Source of the DNA: Hyperoodon ampullatus
Lineage: Eukaryota > Chordata > Mammalia > Artiodactyla > Ziphiidae
DNA length: 64,000 nt
Direction of reading: 5' to 3'
NCBI GenBank assembly: GCA_949752795.1
Contig: OX457060.1
Span: 106,714,949 to 106,778,948, forward strand
In this document: in pieces, positions 44,766 through 57,653 of the stretch
Layout of the letters: the number at the start of each line of letters is the position of its first letter
Numbering within the stretch: position 1 is the stretch's first letter
Notes under the pieces: generated by a model
The model's input: the letters and a program-made list of their open reading frames with translations, nothing else
Database searches by the model: none
Told to the model about the DNA's origin: nothing
Translations under genes and position numbers: made by a program

Positions 44766-47700
44766 GTGAGTCACCGACCGGGCAGCCTGCCGGGGGCGGG
44801 GGCGAGGGGCAGCGAGAGTATCGGTCTGGGGCTCCCAAGACGTCCCTCTGGGACGGGTGGCGCGGAGGATGCTCTGAGCCTTGCGGGAGCGCCCTTGAAC
44901 AGAAAACCATCAGAAGAGAAGAGCCGAGGCTTCGGGAAGGACGAGCTGCCAGGTGGACGGGTGGGGATTCCAAGCGAGGCACTACCTGGCTGGGGGCTTC
45001 AGTGAGCTCTTGTCACCGGCTCAGAAGCTATTCCTCATAGCCACCCTAGCTCTTAGGGCTCAGTTCTCTGAAGCTCACCAAGGGCATCTGTCTTAGGAGT
45101 ATGTGAGTAAAGTTCCTTTAAACCAAATATTTTGTTTCCTTTGAAACGGCGGAGTGTTTCAGGGTTTTTCTTGATTAAGAGGATGAAATGTGTCACTGAC
45201 ATAGGGGAGGCTACCTGGACAGTGAGCCCATGGAATGACTTTTCTGGAACTTTATGGTGGAACATGGGTCTAGTGTAATATCTGTCAAATGTTACTAGAA
45301 GTTCTCTGCAAAGTCTGTCATCTTCCATGCTTAGGTGACAGAGATTGTTCCCCAAATTCCTCATTCATTTTTAATTGCATCAAAGCACAGAGATGTTATG
45401 GTTCAGTCTGTTGGACAGAAGAACCCTTTCCTTTCCCAGCTAAGAGGTAACCTTGGGTCACTGGATGCTGGGTCTCCACCATGCCCAGAGTGACTGAATG
45501 CTGTTGGATAAAAAGGATTCAGGAACTAGGGAGATGATAAAGTTCCTTTAGAATGGAGAGTAGGGTTCTGAGGGAATTAAGCACTAGGTACCCTTGGACG
45601 TTCCTCCCTGTTCGCCCGCAGTGTGTCAAGGCTTATTAGCACTACATAAAACATATATGAGCATGTGGCCAGGGTCTGTACCAAAATAGGGTCCTGAAAC
45701 TCTGGGAATTAGGGTGGGTTGATTTGGTGAGACTTAAAAAAATATACATACTCTGAGGTAGAGACACCTATCAGGGATCTAGATATGGTTCTGAAACTAA
45801 CATCCACAGAATTTATTGATTGACTTTTTTTTTTTTTTAGTTTCTTAAAAAACATATTTTATTGTGGTCTTCAGGGTTTGGCTCTTTAATTAATCTAGCC
45901 ATTTAATTTATTTCCTCTACCCCTGTCTCTTTACTAGATTTATTGTGCTACTCTTTGGAAAGAAATTATAACTTCGGTGTAGAATTTAGGGACTGAAATT
46001 CAGCTGATTCTGGAAGGGTACATACTCTAGATTTATCTGCTGAATAGTATGAGCTTAACCAGGACAACTAGGGCAAAAGAGGAAGGAGCCCCACTTTCTA
46101 GCTATCTTTTTTTTTTTTTTCTTCATCATCTTCAGCATTTCAAAGCAAGATTACTTTTAGGGAGGGGAATGGGAAAACATTTTGTAATTTGTGATCAAGG
46201 GTGACAGGTTAAAACATTTTGGTTATGCTCTTTTTCTTTGGCTTTAATATAAAAGATAGAAGTAATGGAGGAAACCATTTAAGTCCAAGTCAGGCAAGTG
46301 ATGCAAAGAGACGCTGGATATCCATTTTCTGTGTTTTATGAACACTGTGTCCCAGATGAACCACCCTTTTTTTCTTTACTTTCTTCCATCTCAGAGACTG
46401 TAGAGGCCTTAAATTATCAATTGGAATGTGGACGAGCAACAGCCTCAAACTTTACTAAACATTCAGAAAGGTATATTTCCCCTTCAAAAATAACTTTAGC
46501 AGAATAGTTGTGAATAAGGTTTTATTTTCCAGAGTTGTGAAAATAGTTCCATTAAAATACGAATCTCTAGTGGGGGTTAGAATTGGAATACTTTTTTGAG
46601 CTAGAAAATAAAATTCAGTATCAGAAAAATTATAAATAACTAATCATGAAATTTAGCTTTCAATAAAAAATAACTCCAATACCTTACCTAACTTTTGCAG
46701 TTGCCCCGAAACTCAGTTCCCAAATCACATTCTTTTGCTAAGAACGTCAACAAACCAAAAAATGAGCTTTCTTTTTCACCTGAATTGTCCACCTCGATGA
46801 GTGGCACATATTAGTAAATAGTGATCAATTTCTGCTATCCTTTGAGCTTCTGTAGATATTGTTTAAGTAGATGTTAGGCTGAGTTGAACTTAGGAACTTA
46901 GTTGAGAAGTGTGCTTGAAATTTTCATGTTACTTTTACTCCACTGGCTTGTTCGAGATTACTTTTTTGTCAGGTAAAGCAACTATTTGACTATATAACTG
47001 GCTAGCAAAATAAAAAGACAGTAGTGTAACTACTGTTCTTTTACTGTCAGGGGTTTATTTTGATGACCTATATTTTCTGTTGGAAAACAGAGTAAATCAG
47101 GAAATTCTTATCAGGCTGACAGCATTTTTAGACTATGTGGTGCGTGGGTGAAGTGGGACTAATATTGACTTGGCCCCAACGTAGTCATCTGAGAATACAT
47201 ATTTTGGTTGTTTTTGCATTCCATAAGGTTTTATCATTATTATCCATGAAGATTGTTTTCTCCGTACGTGGGAAGTGACCCCTAATAGCATCTTGCCTGG
47301 GAGACAAAAACAAGGGCTACGAGTCCTACTGTATTTGAAAAATTGACTTGTTGAGGACAGGAAGCAGAAAAAGTGATAGAGTTACAAAGTTTAATGGTCA
47401 TTTAGAAAATGTTAGAAAAGAGAGCATTAAAGTTTTGTATCACTTCTGTATTTTCAATTATTGTAGTGTATCTTTGAACTGATTTTTTCCTCAAGTCCAT
47501 ATAGCTCTATAGTCCTTGTAAATTATTATCTCATAGTGGTTTATTATGATAGATTTTAAACATAGGTATATTTTCCTCTTAATGCATGATTATATAGCAG
47601 AAGTTCTTTTTTAAATAGTAGAACTTAATGCTCCAGGCACATGTATTCGCAGCTTTCCACCTAAAAGTACAATGTAATTTTGTGTAATTACAAGTGTAAA

Positions 47701-48590
47701 AGGCACTTGGAATTTTGTTTCATTTTTTAATTGAACATATTATAAATCATAGGTGGGTAATAGGTTAGTACCTTAAAAACAGTGAACTGCGTATACATCA
47801 GGCTGCATTGCAGTGTGTTACTTAAGCATACAGTAGGCTAAGTGAATCAAAGTAAAATGTAAATATACCTAAAGAGTCAGTTTTATAGTCCCTGATGTTA
47901 ATTCCTAGAAATTGCGTGGCTGTGCATAAATCTAACAGTGTGCTTTATAGAGCCAGGATTTGCTAAGGGATGCTAAGGTCTCTGGTCCCTGTGCCCACCA
48001 TCTCTTCACTGCTTGAATGCATCCGTCCCTACCAACTCCTCAGGAGAACTCTCGACTTAGTCTCTCAGCACGTGCTCCAAAGGCATGATGACACTGCAGA
48101 ACGTGTACAGAAAAGAATGCGTTTTTATCTCAGCAGTGACAGTAGGAAAAAAGAGAAAAAAATTTCAAAATATGTGTCAGGAAAAATTGAGGGAAACAAT
48201 CATAAATTCCCTTCATACCCCATAGATTCCTCATCTTAAATGCAGACAATCTGTCATCTAAAATCTCCCTCCCCCCATATTTTCATAATGTTAACATTAG
48301 GGAGATACTTAAAGCAAAGCTTTCAGAACTGGGTGAGTTCATAGGTGAGGTGGTGAAAGCAGAGGAGAACAATCGCCCATTCTCTAATTGTGCATAGGAG
48401 TTTTTAACAATCGCACTTTGGGCTTCATATAAGTTAGAGCATATTGACGCTGCTCTCTTCAAGGGTGACAGCTGGGTGAATATGCATGCATGCTTTCACT
48501 TTAGAGAATTAAAAGTCTTGGGAGGCAGAACTCCAGTTCTAACTTTGTAAGGAGTTTTTTCAAACTCTTTCTCTGGACTCTGCCACCTTG
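44766..48590 (+). other. VGLL3: VGLL3 intron 1, 5' part
   Basis: Intron 1 runs 44,766-56,586 (11,821 bp) with GT...AG ends. In this first part only T runs (about 45,825-45,838 and 46,109-46,120) are noted. Frames such as 45,053-45,364 (minus) and 47,970-48,239 (plus) show no domain. No repeat family is named. Confidence 0.8.
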
Positions 48591-48639
48591 GTTAGGTCAT
48601 AAAATATGAGATTCTGTTTGTTAGGAAAAAACCCTGGGA

Positions 48640-48800
48640 AAACATACTTCAACCCCTCCTTTTACAGATGGGGAAATGCATGTTTATAGGGCTGAAATGC
48701 CTGGCTAAAGATTTCAAAGCTAATTGGTGACAAAATTAGGACCACCGGATCCCCTGCTCCCCAGCAGAGCATCTTTCCACCATACCAAGCCGTCTCCCAA
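48640..48800 (-). mobile_element. MIR SINE (reverse), diverged
   Basis: A ccttttacagatggggaaat core followed by gctaattggtgacaaaatta and aggaccaccggatcccctgc fits a reverse MIR in intron 1. A T run follows at 48,802-48,819. Confidence 0.55.
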
Positions 48801-48819
48801 GATTTTTTTTTTTTTTTTT

Positions 48820-50744
48820 TGCTATTGCACAATAGGCTTATTTCTGTCTTTAGTGCTCCAAATCAACTTTTTGATAAAGAAGATTAATATGCAGTAGATT
48901 CTTTGGCCTTGGAGCTTGAAATTCTTTCCAAGTCCTTGGTAGTGTACGTTTTTAGTTTAGGCATTCCAAAGTTGTTTTGCAAGCATTTGTATTATGCTAA
49001 TGACTTTTGTTATCCGTGTTGCATCCTTTGCTGATGAAGCAGAATACCCACTTAGCAAATGAACATGCATTTATTTGAAAATAATATGCAGGAAGTGGTA
49101 TTAACAGTCAGCTTTAAGTGCCTCATATATCATTGCTGTTCCAACATAAGTTTAGATTTATTAAGAGGAAAGCATACAATTACATTCTAAATAGTTTCAA
49201 TACACAGTCCACTTATTTAAGTTGGAGGATACAATTTTCTTGCAACTGTAAGCAAGGACTTAAGTAGATTTATAAGAATTCATACAGGACTTCTTTGAGA
49301 GAGAACAGCCCCTCTGATTCCAAACTACACAAAGTAACTTGACTGTAGAGACTTAGAAGCTTCAAGTGCCCCAGAGCTTTAGGCTCCCAATAACTTCCCA
49401 GCCAGAAAATTCAAAGCTAGAAGGAAAATTAAACTTTGAAATAACTAAGCTGAACTGTTGTCTCTGGCAGTCAACCAGAATGGAGATTACAATACAGATA
49501 GCAAGGGCAGGCTTGAAATCCATAAAATCATGTGCAGTGAGGCTACATTCACCAGAAAAACCAAATGCCGGGACAAGGAAGCATTCTGTGGAAATTTAAG
49601 TGAAGGATATTTTCATTCAACGCAAAGAAGTCCTACTTCACTTAGTGCTTGGTAAAGTCTCGCACCTCACAGAGTTGGAGATGACGGGGACATGACTCAT
49701 AACAGCAGAAATAAGGGGGATCAGTGGGTAGAACGAACCTGCACGGTGCTTCCTTGGACAACTACAGAAGAGATGCTGTGTTGTCCCGGTTGGACAGTAT
49801 GTACATTTCTGTCTTGTGTTTTTCTGTGCAAAGGGGATTGTCCATAAGACTAAAAATATTATGCGCAAGATGCCTAACGCAGATTCTAAAACGAACTCGA
49901 GAGTTAAGTGACTACCATTCTAAAACCCAACCACTTAACTTGAATCCCATTCCCATCGGCCCTATTTCCAACTGGCTTTAAAAAGAAATCTCAAAACTGA
50001 TACATCTAGTAATACATAACAATTTAAGGTATTGTCTCTAGAAAAACATTTTCATTCAAGAAATAAAAACTCTCCAATACTTGAATTTCAGACTCTGGCA
50101 GAGATAGTGGAGGAAATAATTTTGGTCAAAACTTTGCACTGACTCTTTTAAAAAGCACGTCTTTCAGCAGCTGGTTTTCTGCTTTAACTATTCATTTAGG
50201 GAGACCCTAATAGTGACTTGAACCATTAGACCCAAACGTCTGTTGCTAGAAGCAAGTCATGAATGCCATATTTATAGATATTTCCGTGGATACCAGATTT
50301 ATTTCAGTAATTTACAAGTATGGTCTGAACTGGGATAACTGAACTATTTTTCACTTGTCTCATACTTCAGTAGAGAAAAAAAAAAAAGGAAAGAAAAGAA
50401 AGGAAGAAGGGCCTAAACCGAACAGGTGTCCTTTCCTCTTAAAACTATGTTGTTTTAGTGTGCGAAAACACTTGTCCTTGGGGGATGGGATGGGGATATT
50501 TGAAGGATGCCTCCTTTCTGGTTACTATGAAGTAGCTAAAGGAAGTACCCAAACTAATTCCTAGGAATTGGGCTAGATGACCTATGTCTGAAAATGAATT
50601 AGTCTTCAATGATCTGTAGGGTTTTTTTGACCAGTGTCCTGCAAAATCAGAAAAGGCAGCCAACGTAAGAAACAAAATTAAGTGTGAGTTTGTCTAGAGC
50701 TCCAGCATGTTGCTTATTAGCCTACAGAGTTGGACGAGACCTCT
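48820..50744 (+). other. VGLL3: VGLL3 intron 1, middle part
   Basis: An A/G-rich low-complexity stretch lies at 50,373-50,412. Several short frames (49,366-49,981; 50,355-50,675) are unrecognised. I name no repeat, and parts could be conserved non-coding DNA. Confidence 0.5.
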
Positions 50745-50880
50745 GAGATAATGAAGTCAAAATTCCTCATCTTCAGAAGAGGAAGCTGAGGGCCAAAGGT
50801 TTCGTTGCCTTACACAGACTCATGGACTAGTTTTGGTCAAATCCCCTTAACCATTCCAGTTCTCTTTCTACTGTGTTCCC
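50745..50880 (-). mobile_element. MIR-like fragment (reverse), tentative
   Basis: aattcctcatcttcagaaga followed by ggaagctgagggccaaaggt resembles the reverse MIR core (cagatgaggaaactgaggc...). Confidence 0.4.
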
Positions 50881-52144
50881 TTTCCATCTGGGCTTCTTTA
50901 GAAGCAACTAAAGCAATTAGTAATTCACCTAGTTTTACCCTCTTACTTTTCTCATTTTTAAATTTTTGAATACTAGCTACTTGGAGAAATTAGACAATTA
51001 GCCATGCGGATAAACCTGGAGGTTCTCTTTCTTTACCATTTCCCTTACAACCCTCTCTCAACTGCTGTGACTTTCATTTTTGTGGCTCCGAGCCTTTGCA
51101 CAATGACTGACACAAAATAAGAATTAACTGGCAATTCGATGACTAACAGATAAATTTTAAAAAGTGAAATCATACCCTAAATCTCATAATAGGATTATGT
51201 AAACATACCAGAAATTTATACATCAGAAACTGTTGTTTCATTCAAAGCAGTCAGTTTGAGAGAGAACACATACCCTCATGATGTGATCATTGCTTAAAAC
51301 ATTTTGGGAATGCAAATTTTGAAATTCTCAGCCTGTGGCACATTTTTTTTAACATCCTCAAAACTGGAAAAAATTCACCCTTTGAGGGGATGGGTTTGAT
51401 TTTTTTTGATAATGACCAGAATCACTGAGTGGCAGGTGTGCTCAAAAATAGCTAATATTATTTTTGGTTTGCTCCAACTACTGTTAAGAAAAATAAAAAA
51501 ACAAACAAAAAAAAGCAAAGCAAACACAGAATCTCGAGGTCTGAGTGTGTCTAGTAAATTGGCTCCACTCACATTTCCAAAATAGGATTTCCAGAAAATT
51601 GTATTTTGTATCTGACTTGCCAAGGGGACAACACATTTCTAGATATAGAAGGGCAGGTTCATCTAGATATACATATATTTTGAAAAGCACTGTATTATTT
51701 AATAGCCATATCTTTGATATGTTTACATCCCTAGTTTTTAAGTGTTATAAATAACTTTAGACTTTCTTCAGTTAGCATATGATGCCACGCTGACTGTGGG
51801 CTTCTATTTGTTTATACAGTTAAACTAAATATTATATAGAGACTCATTTTCTTTACTCTGTTTTCTTGGCAGATGCTTTGTTGTCAGACAGAAAGAGGTT
51901 CTAATCCTATCCTTGCCATTTACTAGTTAGATGATCTGGCCAAGTAAATCGGTTTTTGCATATATACATTGAGAATAATTATTTGGACAAAATATTTGAG
52001 TATGTGTGACAGTTAGTGAAATAAAATATGTCGAAGGTCTGTGAACTATCTTCCTTATCCTGACCCACCTTCCCGCAACCTGATTCCTCCTCCTCCAAAT
52101 AGGCCAAGGACCAAAACTTCAAGTCTCTCTGGGATAGATTTAAA
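50881..52144 (+). other. VGLL3: VGLL3 intron 1, nothing recognised
   Basis: AT-rich, with short frames on both strands near 51,375-51,754 that lack domains. Confidence 0.45.
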
Positions 52145-52353
52145 AATCTGTTATTCGGGCTTCCCTGGTGGCGCAGTAGTTGAGAGTCCGCCTGCCGATG
52201 CAGGGGACACAGGTTCGTGCCCCAGTCCAGGAAGATCCCACATGCCGCGGAGCAGCTGGGCCCGTGAGCCATGGCCGCTGAGCTTGCGCGTCCGGAGCCT
52301 GTGCTCCGCAACGGGAGAGGCCACAACAGTGAGAGGCCTTGAATCTGTTATTC
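52145..52353 (+). mobile_element. CHR-2-type SINE without an A tail
   Basis: The sense-strand copy starts gggcttccctggtggcgcag at 52,157 and is readable to gtgagaggcc at about 52,338. There it stops, without the usual cgcgtaccgc end and with no poly(A). Yet the 12-bp target duplication aatctgttattc is perfect on both sides (52,145-52,156 and 52,342-52,353). Only ttg separates the body from the right duplication. It lies in intron 1 of VGLL3, in the same orientation as the gene. Frames through it are repeat-derived. Confidence 0.93.
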
Positions 52354-55300
52354 AAGTAAATTCAGAAAAATAGGATCAAAGAGCAGCACACTGCTTTATG
52401 GGCTTTATAGTTTTGAAACATTGACTATGGGCTAGTGGTCCTTTCTTACAGGCTCTAACCATGTCTCTCAGGGTGAAAGAATCATTGCATTTAGAGAAGA
52501 TAGCCAGTAGAAATAAAAAAAAAAAAAGCTGTTTCCAAATATCCAATGATTCATTAAAATACTTTTGTTTCCTTAGAAAAAAAGTTTCCACATATGCACA
52601 GTAATCATTTGGCATTTTGTAGGCTTAAGCCTTGGGAAGTTAGTGGTATTTGGCTCCTGACATAGAAGTCTTTCTCTTGTCAGACAAATCCTTTCCCCGG
52701 CACATTCCTGTGCGAGTTTGTTTCTGTTGTGCCTGATGGCAGGCTGTGAGGTGTTTGGGCATGGTTCGCACTGCCTAGGCGGACTCCTTCACACTGCTAC
52801 TTTCAAGTCTTTCTGAGTTAATTTTAACTCTGTGCCGTTAACTCGGTCACTGTTTCATCTAAACTCAAGGGTTCTTTTACCTGAAGGAAATTTGTCATTA
52901 CTCTGCAATGGGGCATGAGCCAGTTAAGGTGCATTCAATAAACCAAATTGTAGTCTTTGAAATTCCTTCTGATGACTAATTTTTGTTAATAATTCATGTC
53001 TAGTAAGAAAAATATGAATACTTCTGACAGATTGGGCTATTTTTAGGGTGTGATAGTGCATTTTGAGAAAAATATGAACCACATTGCCTTTCAGCATTGA
53101 TTCAGGAAATCTGGGTTCTGATGATTTGAGATTTATTTTCAAGTTTAAAATTTTATATATTACTTTCAAGAATGAAGATAACACTAAGGAAGTTTCATTC
53201 CAAGGAGCAAACACCAAGTAAATACAGAATATGGCAACAGTGTATATAAATAACATACTTAGTTTTTTTAAAAAAAAACAAAGGATTGATTTACAGCCAC
53301 AAAAGCACAGATAACTGAAGGCAGTTGGGGCTTAAGAGTCACTGGGGAAGAAGATTAGGATAGTGTGAATGTTAGCATATGGATCAATTGCTGTTTAAAT
53401 TGTGTGTTCCCGTTTTCTTCATGCTCACACTTGATGTTTAAAAAAATGTATGTAAATTCAGTGTTGCCATTTTAGAAGGCTATCAGGCTGTTTGGATTCT
53501 TTAGAATTCTTATTTTAACCGTGATGTTGATGGTGTGGTCATAAATGCTCCTGTGTGTTGTAAATGTAATTATTTAAATGGGTACACTAATTGTGAAAAT
53601 TGATGCAAAATGCAAGAGGGGGGGTGATAAATATGCTTTATATCCTGCCCATTGGTAGCTACATCATAGGCTCCTTTTTTATTTTATTTTTTTAATAGTC
53701 TCCAGCAAATTTATTTAACTAGTAGAAGACCTGCCTCAAAGAGCTGGGAGAGAGAAAAAAAAGTATATTTTATAATCATCCTCCCAACATGTATTTAAAT
53801 AGAGGAGTCAATATAGATATTTTTATAGTACCACGGGTATTTGAAAGGAATATTTCAATATATACTTATATAAATGCGTATGTGTATATATAGATATATA
53901 TTACATATATAGGAAATATAAAGATTATAGGGAATCAACGCATCCATTGACAGAATTGACATTTAGAAAATAGACTCATAAAAGGTATTTTGATACAATG
54001 GAAGATTTTACTTAATTTTTCCCAGTTCATAGTGAAAAATGTATAACTTATTTGTATCCAACTACCCAGCAATTGGTTAAAAAAGAATAACATAAAATTA
54101 TATAGCATTTAGAAAATTGTGTAATCTTAAATAGACTGAAAATCTATAGTTTAAATTCAACTGCCATCAATGTAAAAAGTAAGAAATTTTATTGATACCA
54201 TTATTGATCATAGTACTATGCTACATTTGCATACAAATGGAGCCTATATTTGCATTTGATTTGCAGTTCTCAAATCTTTCACATATATATAACTTTAATT
54301 TTATTTTATCTAAGAATCAATTGCTAATTGGGATAAAATTTTAAAAAAATGTCTTTCTTTGGATAATTAACATAGCCAAGGCTCTTTCATTTAAGGAATA
54401 AGCATTAAAATTAAACAAATTAAACAAGTAGATGCAAAGCCTGACTCTCACAAACTGATGCTGCACTGGACATTAATGAGAAAAAAGAAATCGGTTTAAT
54501 AGATTATACTGAACACTTAAGGCAGTGAAGCCACTCTGTAGATCAGTTTTAATCTTCTTCCTAAATAAAAACAGTGCTTCTTTCTAATATGCCTGAATAT
54601 TCGGCAGAGTGTGTGTATTTGCTTAAAATGGTATAACTTCAGTAAAGGCACACGTGCCCGGAGAAGCAGTACTGTGATTTAACTAATAAATAGTAATATT
54701 CATGTAACTTTATAATGGAATTTAAAGCCAGGAATAACTGTAGAGGTCAGTTAGTTCAATCTTTTCATTTTATACATAACCTATATTACTACGGTGTTCT
54801 TTACTATTGAAGTTAAACATAACCATGTTCAAATCTGAGCAGAACAGATTGTAAGAATTTTATAACCACTCAGTCATTACAATCACCTATTCATCAGCAA
54901 GGCATATTCACTCACAGGGAATGAATCATCTATTCATCAAGAAGTGATAACCATACTGACACAGATTTCAAATAAAAAGGGAGATACATATAGTGTGTGT
55001 GTATATATAACAGCCCTAAATAATAAGCAGCAGCTTGTAATGTGCCTGAACATTTCAGACCCTACCTCATACAAGAACAACATATTCATTGCTGGAGTTC
55101 AGTTTTTCGAAAGAGGCATTTATAATTTGGGGCTACAGATTTTGGGGCTAGTAATTACCACTAGAAACATTGAGTCTTGGTTATGTGTTTTGATAACATT
55201 TGCCAAACTATGTGTTTACTGAATATTCTAGAATGATTTATTTTTTTCTACTGACATTCACTTTCCAACATGCATTTTTTTCTGAAATAAGAAAAATGGT

Positions 55301-55639
55301 CTGACAAAGGGTCAGGTTTTGTAGGTATACAGATGATAGGATGCTCATTTTGTCATTAAGATAATGAGTTTTATAGTTTTTTAGCATTATTTTCTTATAT
55401 ATAATTTGCACTAAAGTTGTTGATTATAAAAATATGTGCTCTATGAAAAATATTTGGAAATATTGAAAAGTAGGAATAAGGAAATAACAACCAACTACAA
55501 GCTTACCACCCAGAAAAAGAACACAAAACAACATTTTGGTGATTTTTTTATTCTGCACTAGATACCCCTCCCCTGACACATACATGTGCACACATATGTA
55601 CATCTGTGTATTTTTATTATGCATTCTGGGTCCATCACT
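52354..55639 (+). other. VGLL3: VGLL3 intron 1, 3' part
   Basis: AT-rich. A short TA-rich patch lies at 53,860-53,915. I name no repeat in about 3.3 kb, which is a long stretch free of recognisable repeats for this window. Frames at 52,376-52,615, 52,924-53,256 and 54,944-55,222 have no domain. Confidence 0.5.
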
Positions 55640-55790
55640 TATAAGCTCTGTGACCTTTGGCAAGTTACTTCACTTCTCTGTGCCTCACTTCTTCATATTT
55701 AAAATATGGAGAGTAATAATAACCACATTATAGAATTGTAAAGATTACATGGGGTAATAAATATAAGAGTATCAGTCATAATATAAACTA
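55640..55790 (+). mobile_element. MIR SINE
   Basis: cttataagctctgtgacctt, tggcaagttacttcacttct, ctgtgcctcacttcttcata and a ttgtaaagattacatggggt block form a clear MIR core. Confidence 0.85.
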
Positions 55791-56586
55791 TTACTAGAGC
55801 TATGATTTTCTGTTTTGAAAATATTTTAAAATTCCCAAACTCTTTTCATTTTGATTTGAAAGCCATCCTAGCCATTGCTAGTATCTTGTATTATTTTCAG
55901 CAAGTCATCATAATACCTTCTTTTTCCCTTTTATGATAATGGTGGTAAGTGGAACATCTGAAAAATATGTTCCATGCAAAATGGATCTTCACACAGACTT
56001 ATTTTGTCGTTTTAGTTTGATTTTTGAGAAATGAGTTCAGCATATCTGCCAAATCCTTTTATAAGATGCTACATTCCTGTTTTTATTTTAGTGTATTTCC
56101 TTTATGAAAAACTCTTTTCTTCTCCACCCCTCCCCCAGACAGTTAGGCCTACCATCTCCATTCCTCCCCGTCCCGAACTATAATGTTGCTGTACATTAAA
56201 TCTTTAAAATAGAAAAGGGAACAAAAATGGAAGGGCTCTGTCACTTTCTTTCTTTTTTTTTTTTTTTAAGTCATTCTCCTTTTGGTATATCTAAATTAAG
56301 CAAAAAAACAAGCCTGCCTTTCACAGTCTGAGAATATACCATTGGATAATGGACATCTTTTTTTTGTTGTTGCCAAATTTGAAATAGAAAAGTCTTTTTT
56401 TTCAGGGTGGGAAGCAGAAGGCTGGTTTGGGGAGGGGGAAGGTGGAGTAAAGCAAATGAAGAAGAATCAGTTTGTGAACATATGTTAATGTTTAGTTTTT
56501 TTTTTTTTTTTTTAGTGAAAAGTTAACTCATTAATGCTTTTTGTACAAACTGTCTTTGATACTGTGTTTTGTTTATTCCATCCCAG

Positions 56587-56872
56587 AAGAAGTTAGCGGT
56601 ATACAGCAAGATGCAGGACTCTCTGGAAGTCACCCTTCCCAGCAAACAAGAGGAGGAGGAGGAGGAGGAGGAGGAGGAGGAGGAGGAGGAGAAAGACCAG
56701 CCTGCCGAGATGGAGTACCTTAACTCTCGCTGTGTCCTTTTCACTTATTTCCAGGGAGACATTGGGTCAGTAGTGGATGAACACTTCTCAAGAGCTTTGG
56801 GCCAAGCCAGCACCCTTCATCCAGAATCTGCCATTTCAAAAAGCAAGATGGGGCTAACCCCCTTATGGCGAG
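56587..56872 (+). CDS. VGLL3: VGLL3 coding exon 2 (TEAD-binding TDU motif)
   Basis: This exon encodes residues 43-137 plus one base of codon 138. It opens KKLAVYSKMQDSLEVTLPSK, followed by 14 consecutive Glu (64-77). The Vestigial/Tondu motif then spans roughly residues 84-115, with the VLFTYFQGDIGSVVDEHFSR core that binds the TEAD YAP-binding domain. The exon ends in LTPLWR. The acceptor is ttattccatcccag|AAG with a pyrimidine tract, and the donor is CGAG|GTAAGA in phase 1. Joined to exon 1 the frame is continuous. The rest of the protein (in relatives a long C-terminal region with a His-rich tract) must lie beyond position 64,000. VGLL3 acts in the nucleus in myogenic, adipose and epithelial gene control. 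Confidence 0.97.
56650..56691 (+). repeat. VGLL3: (GAG)14 coding microsatellite
   Basis: Fourteen pure GAG codons in frame encode the acidic tract just N-terminal of the TDU motif. There is no synonymous GAA or Asp interruption. Confidence 0.95.
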
Positions 56873-57653
56873 GTAAGAATTCCAAAGCAGATGCTCTCCA
56901 GGGCACTGGCTCTGTTTCGCAACCGTCTGTACCAGGTTCCAGCTGGAGACTTGCCCCTGGAGGACGGATATCCACTCGCTTTTTAATTTTTAAGGACAGC
57001 AAGGAATTTCTTTCAGACAAACAGCTGGATCAGTTTTGTCACATGTGGAATGCAGGGTTGGAAAGGATGCAGTCACACCCCTTAAATTCCTCGTGGAAAG
57101 TAGTGATGCAACTGGCCTGAGTTCATAGTGGCAGGATTGAGCTGTGAAGCACCATTCCTTAAGCCCCGATGGCCCAATTTGGATCTCTAAATAATAGGCG
57201 TGCCTGGATCAGTGTTTAAAAATTAGCTCTTGCTCATTCCACGAGGTGCTACGTGATGACATAGCAGAGGTCTGAGTCTGACCCAGGAATACATACTTTG
57301 AAAGCCTTTTGTGTTCTCTTGATGGCTTTCTCTGTCCTGCTTTGTTGTGATGTTAACTCTTTGTAGTGTACAACCCAGACATTATTGACTGTATCTCCCT
57401 GGTTTAAGCTATTTTTTTTGAACTCAGTAAAGCAAAGCAATAGATTGGGCTTCCTCTCCTTTATTTCCCTCTATATAGAGGTCACAGAGATGTGTGTTTG
57501 AATCTGATTTCTGATTCACAGAAAATGGTCGGATGACAACTTAATTGAGATAATTACAATATTAGAGAAAAAACAATCCATCATTCCAATGGTAGTTTTA
57601 GAGAAATATGAATGTTTCTTCTGAACTCACCTGATTCTAAGAAGAATCTAGTA
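56873..57653 (+). other. VGLL3: VGLL3 intron 2, 5' end, with open frame to 57,120
   Basis: The exon 2 frame continues past the donor for 82 codons to TGA at 57,118-57,120. Unspliced RNA would therefore encode a 219-residue protein that keeps the TDU motif and gains an unrelated tail. Otherwise this is ordinary intronic sequence without a named repeat. Confidence 0.6.

Larger units (their letters stand above)
43860..44960. promoter_or_regulatory. CpG-island promoter of VGLL3
   Basis: In an otherwise AT-rich window, this 1.1 kb is GC-rich and dense in CpG. It spans the core promoter, the 5' leader, coding exon 1 and the start of intron 1. Within it are a GC box (CCCCGCC, 44,177-44,183), a CCAAT box and a TATA box. 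The long open frames on both strands in this block, including one of 345 codons on the minus strand, are explained by the scarcity of stop codons in GC-rich DNA. Confidence 0.9.

Noticed and set aside
43945..44982. 345-codon minus-strand ORF and several overlapping plus ORFs in the CpG island
   Set aside because: Stop codons are rare in such GC-rich DNA and several frames are open at once. The real VGLL3 exon lies on the other strand, and the translation is low-complexity Arg/Gly/Pro/Ala.
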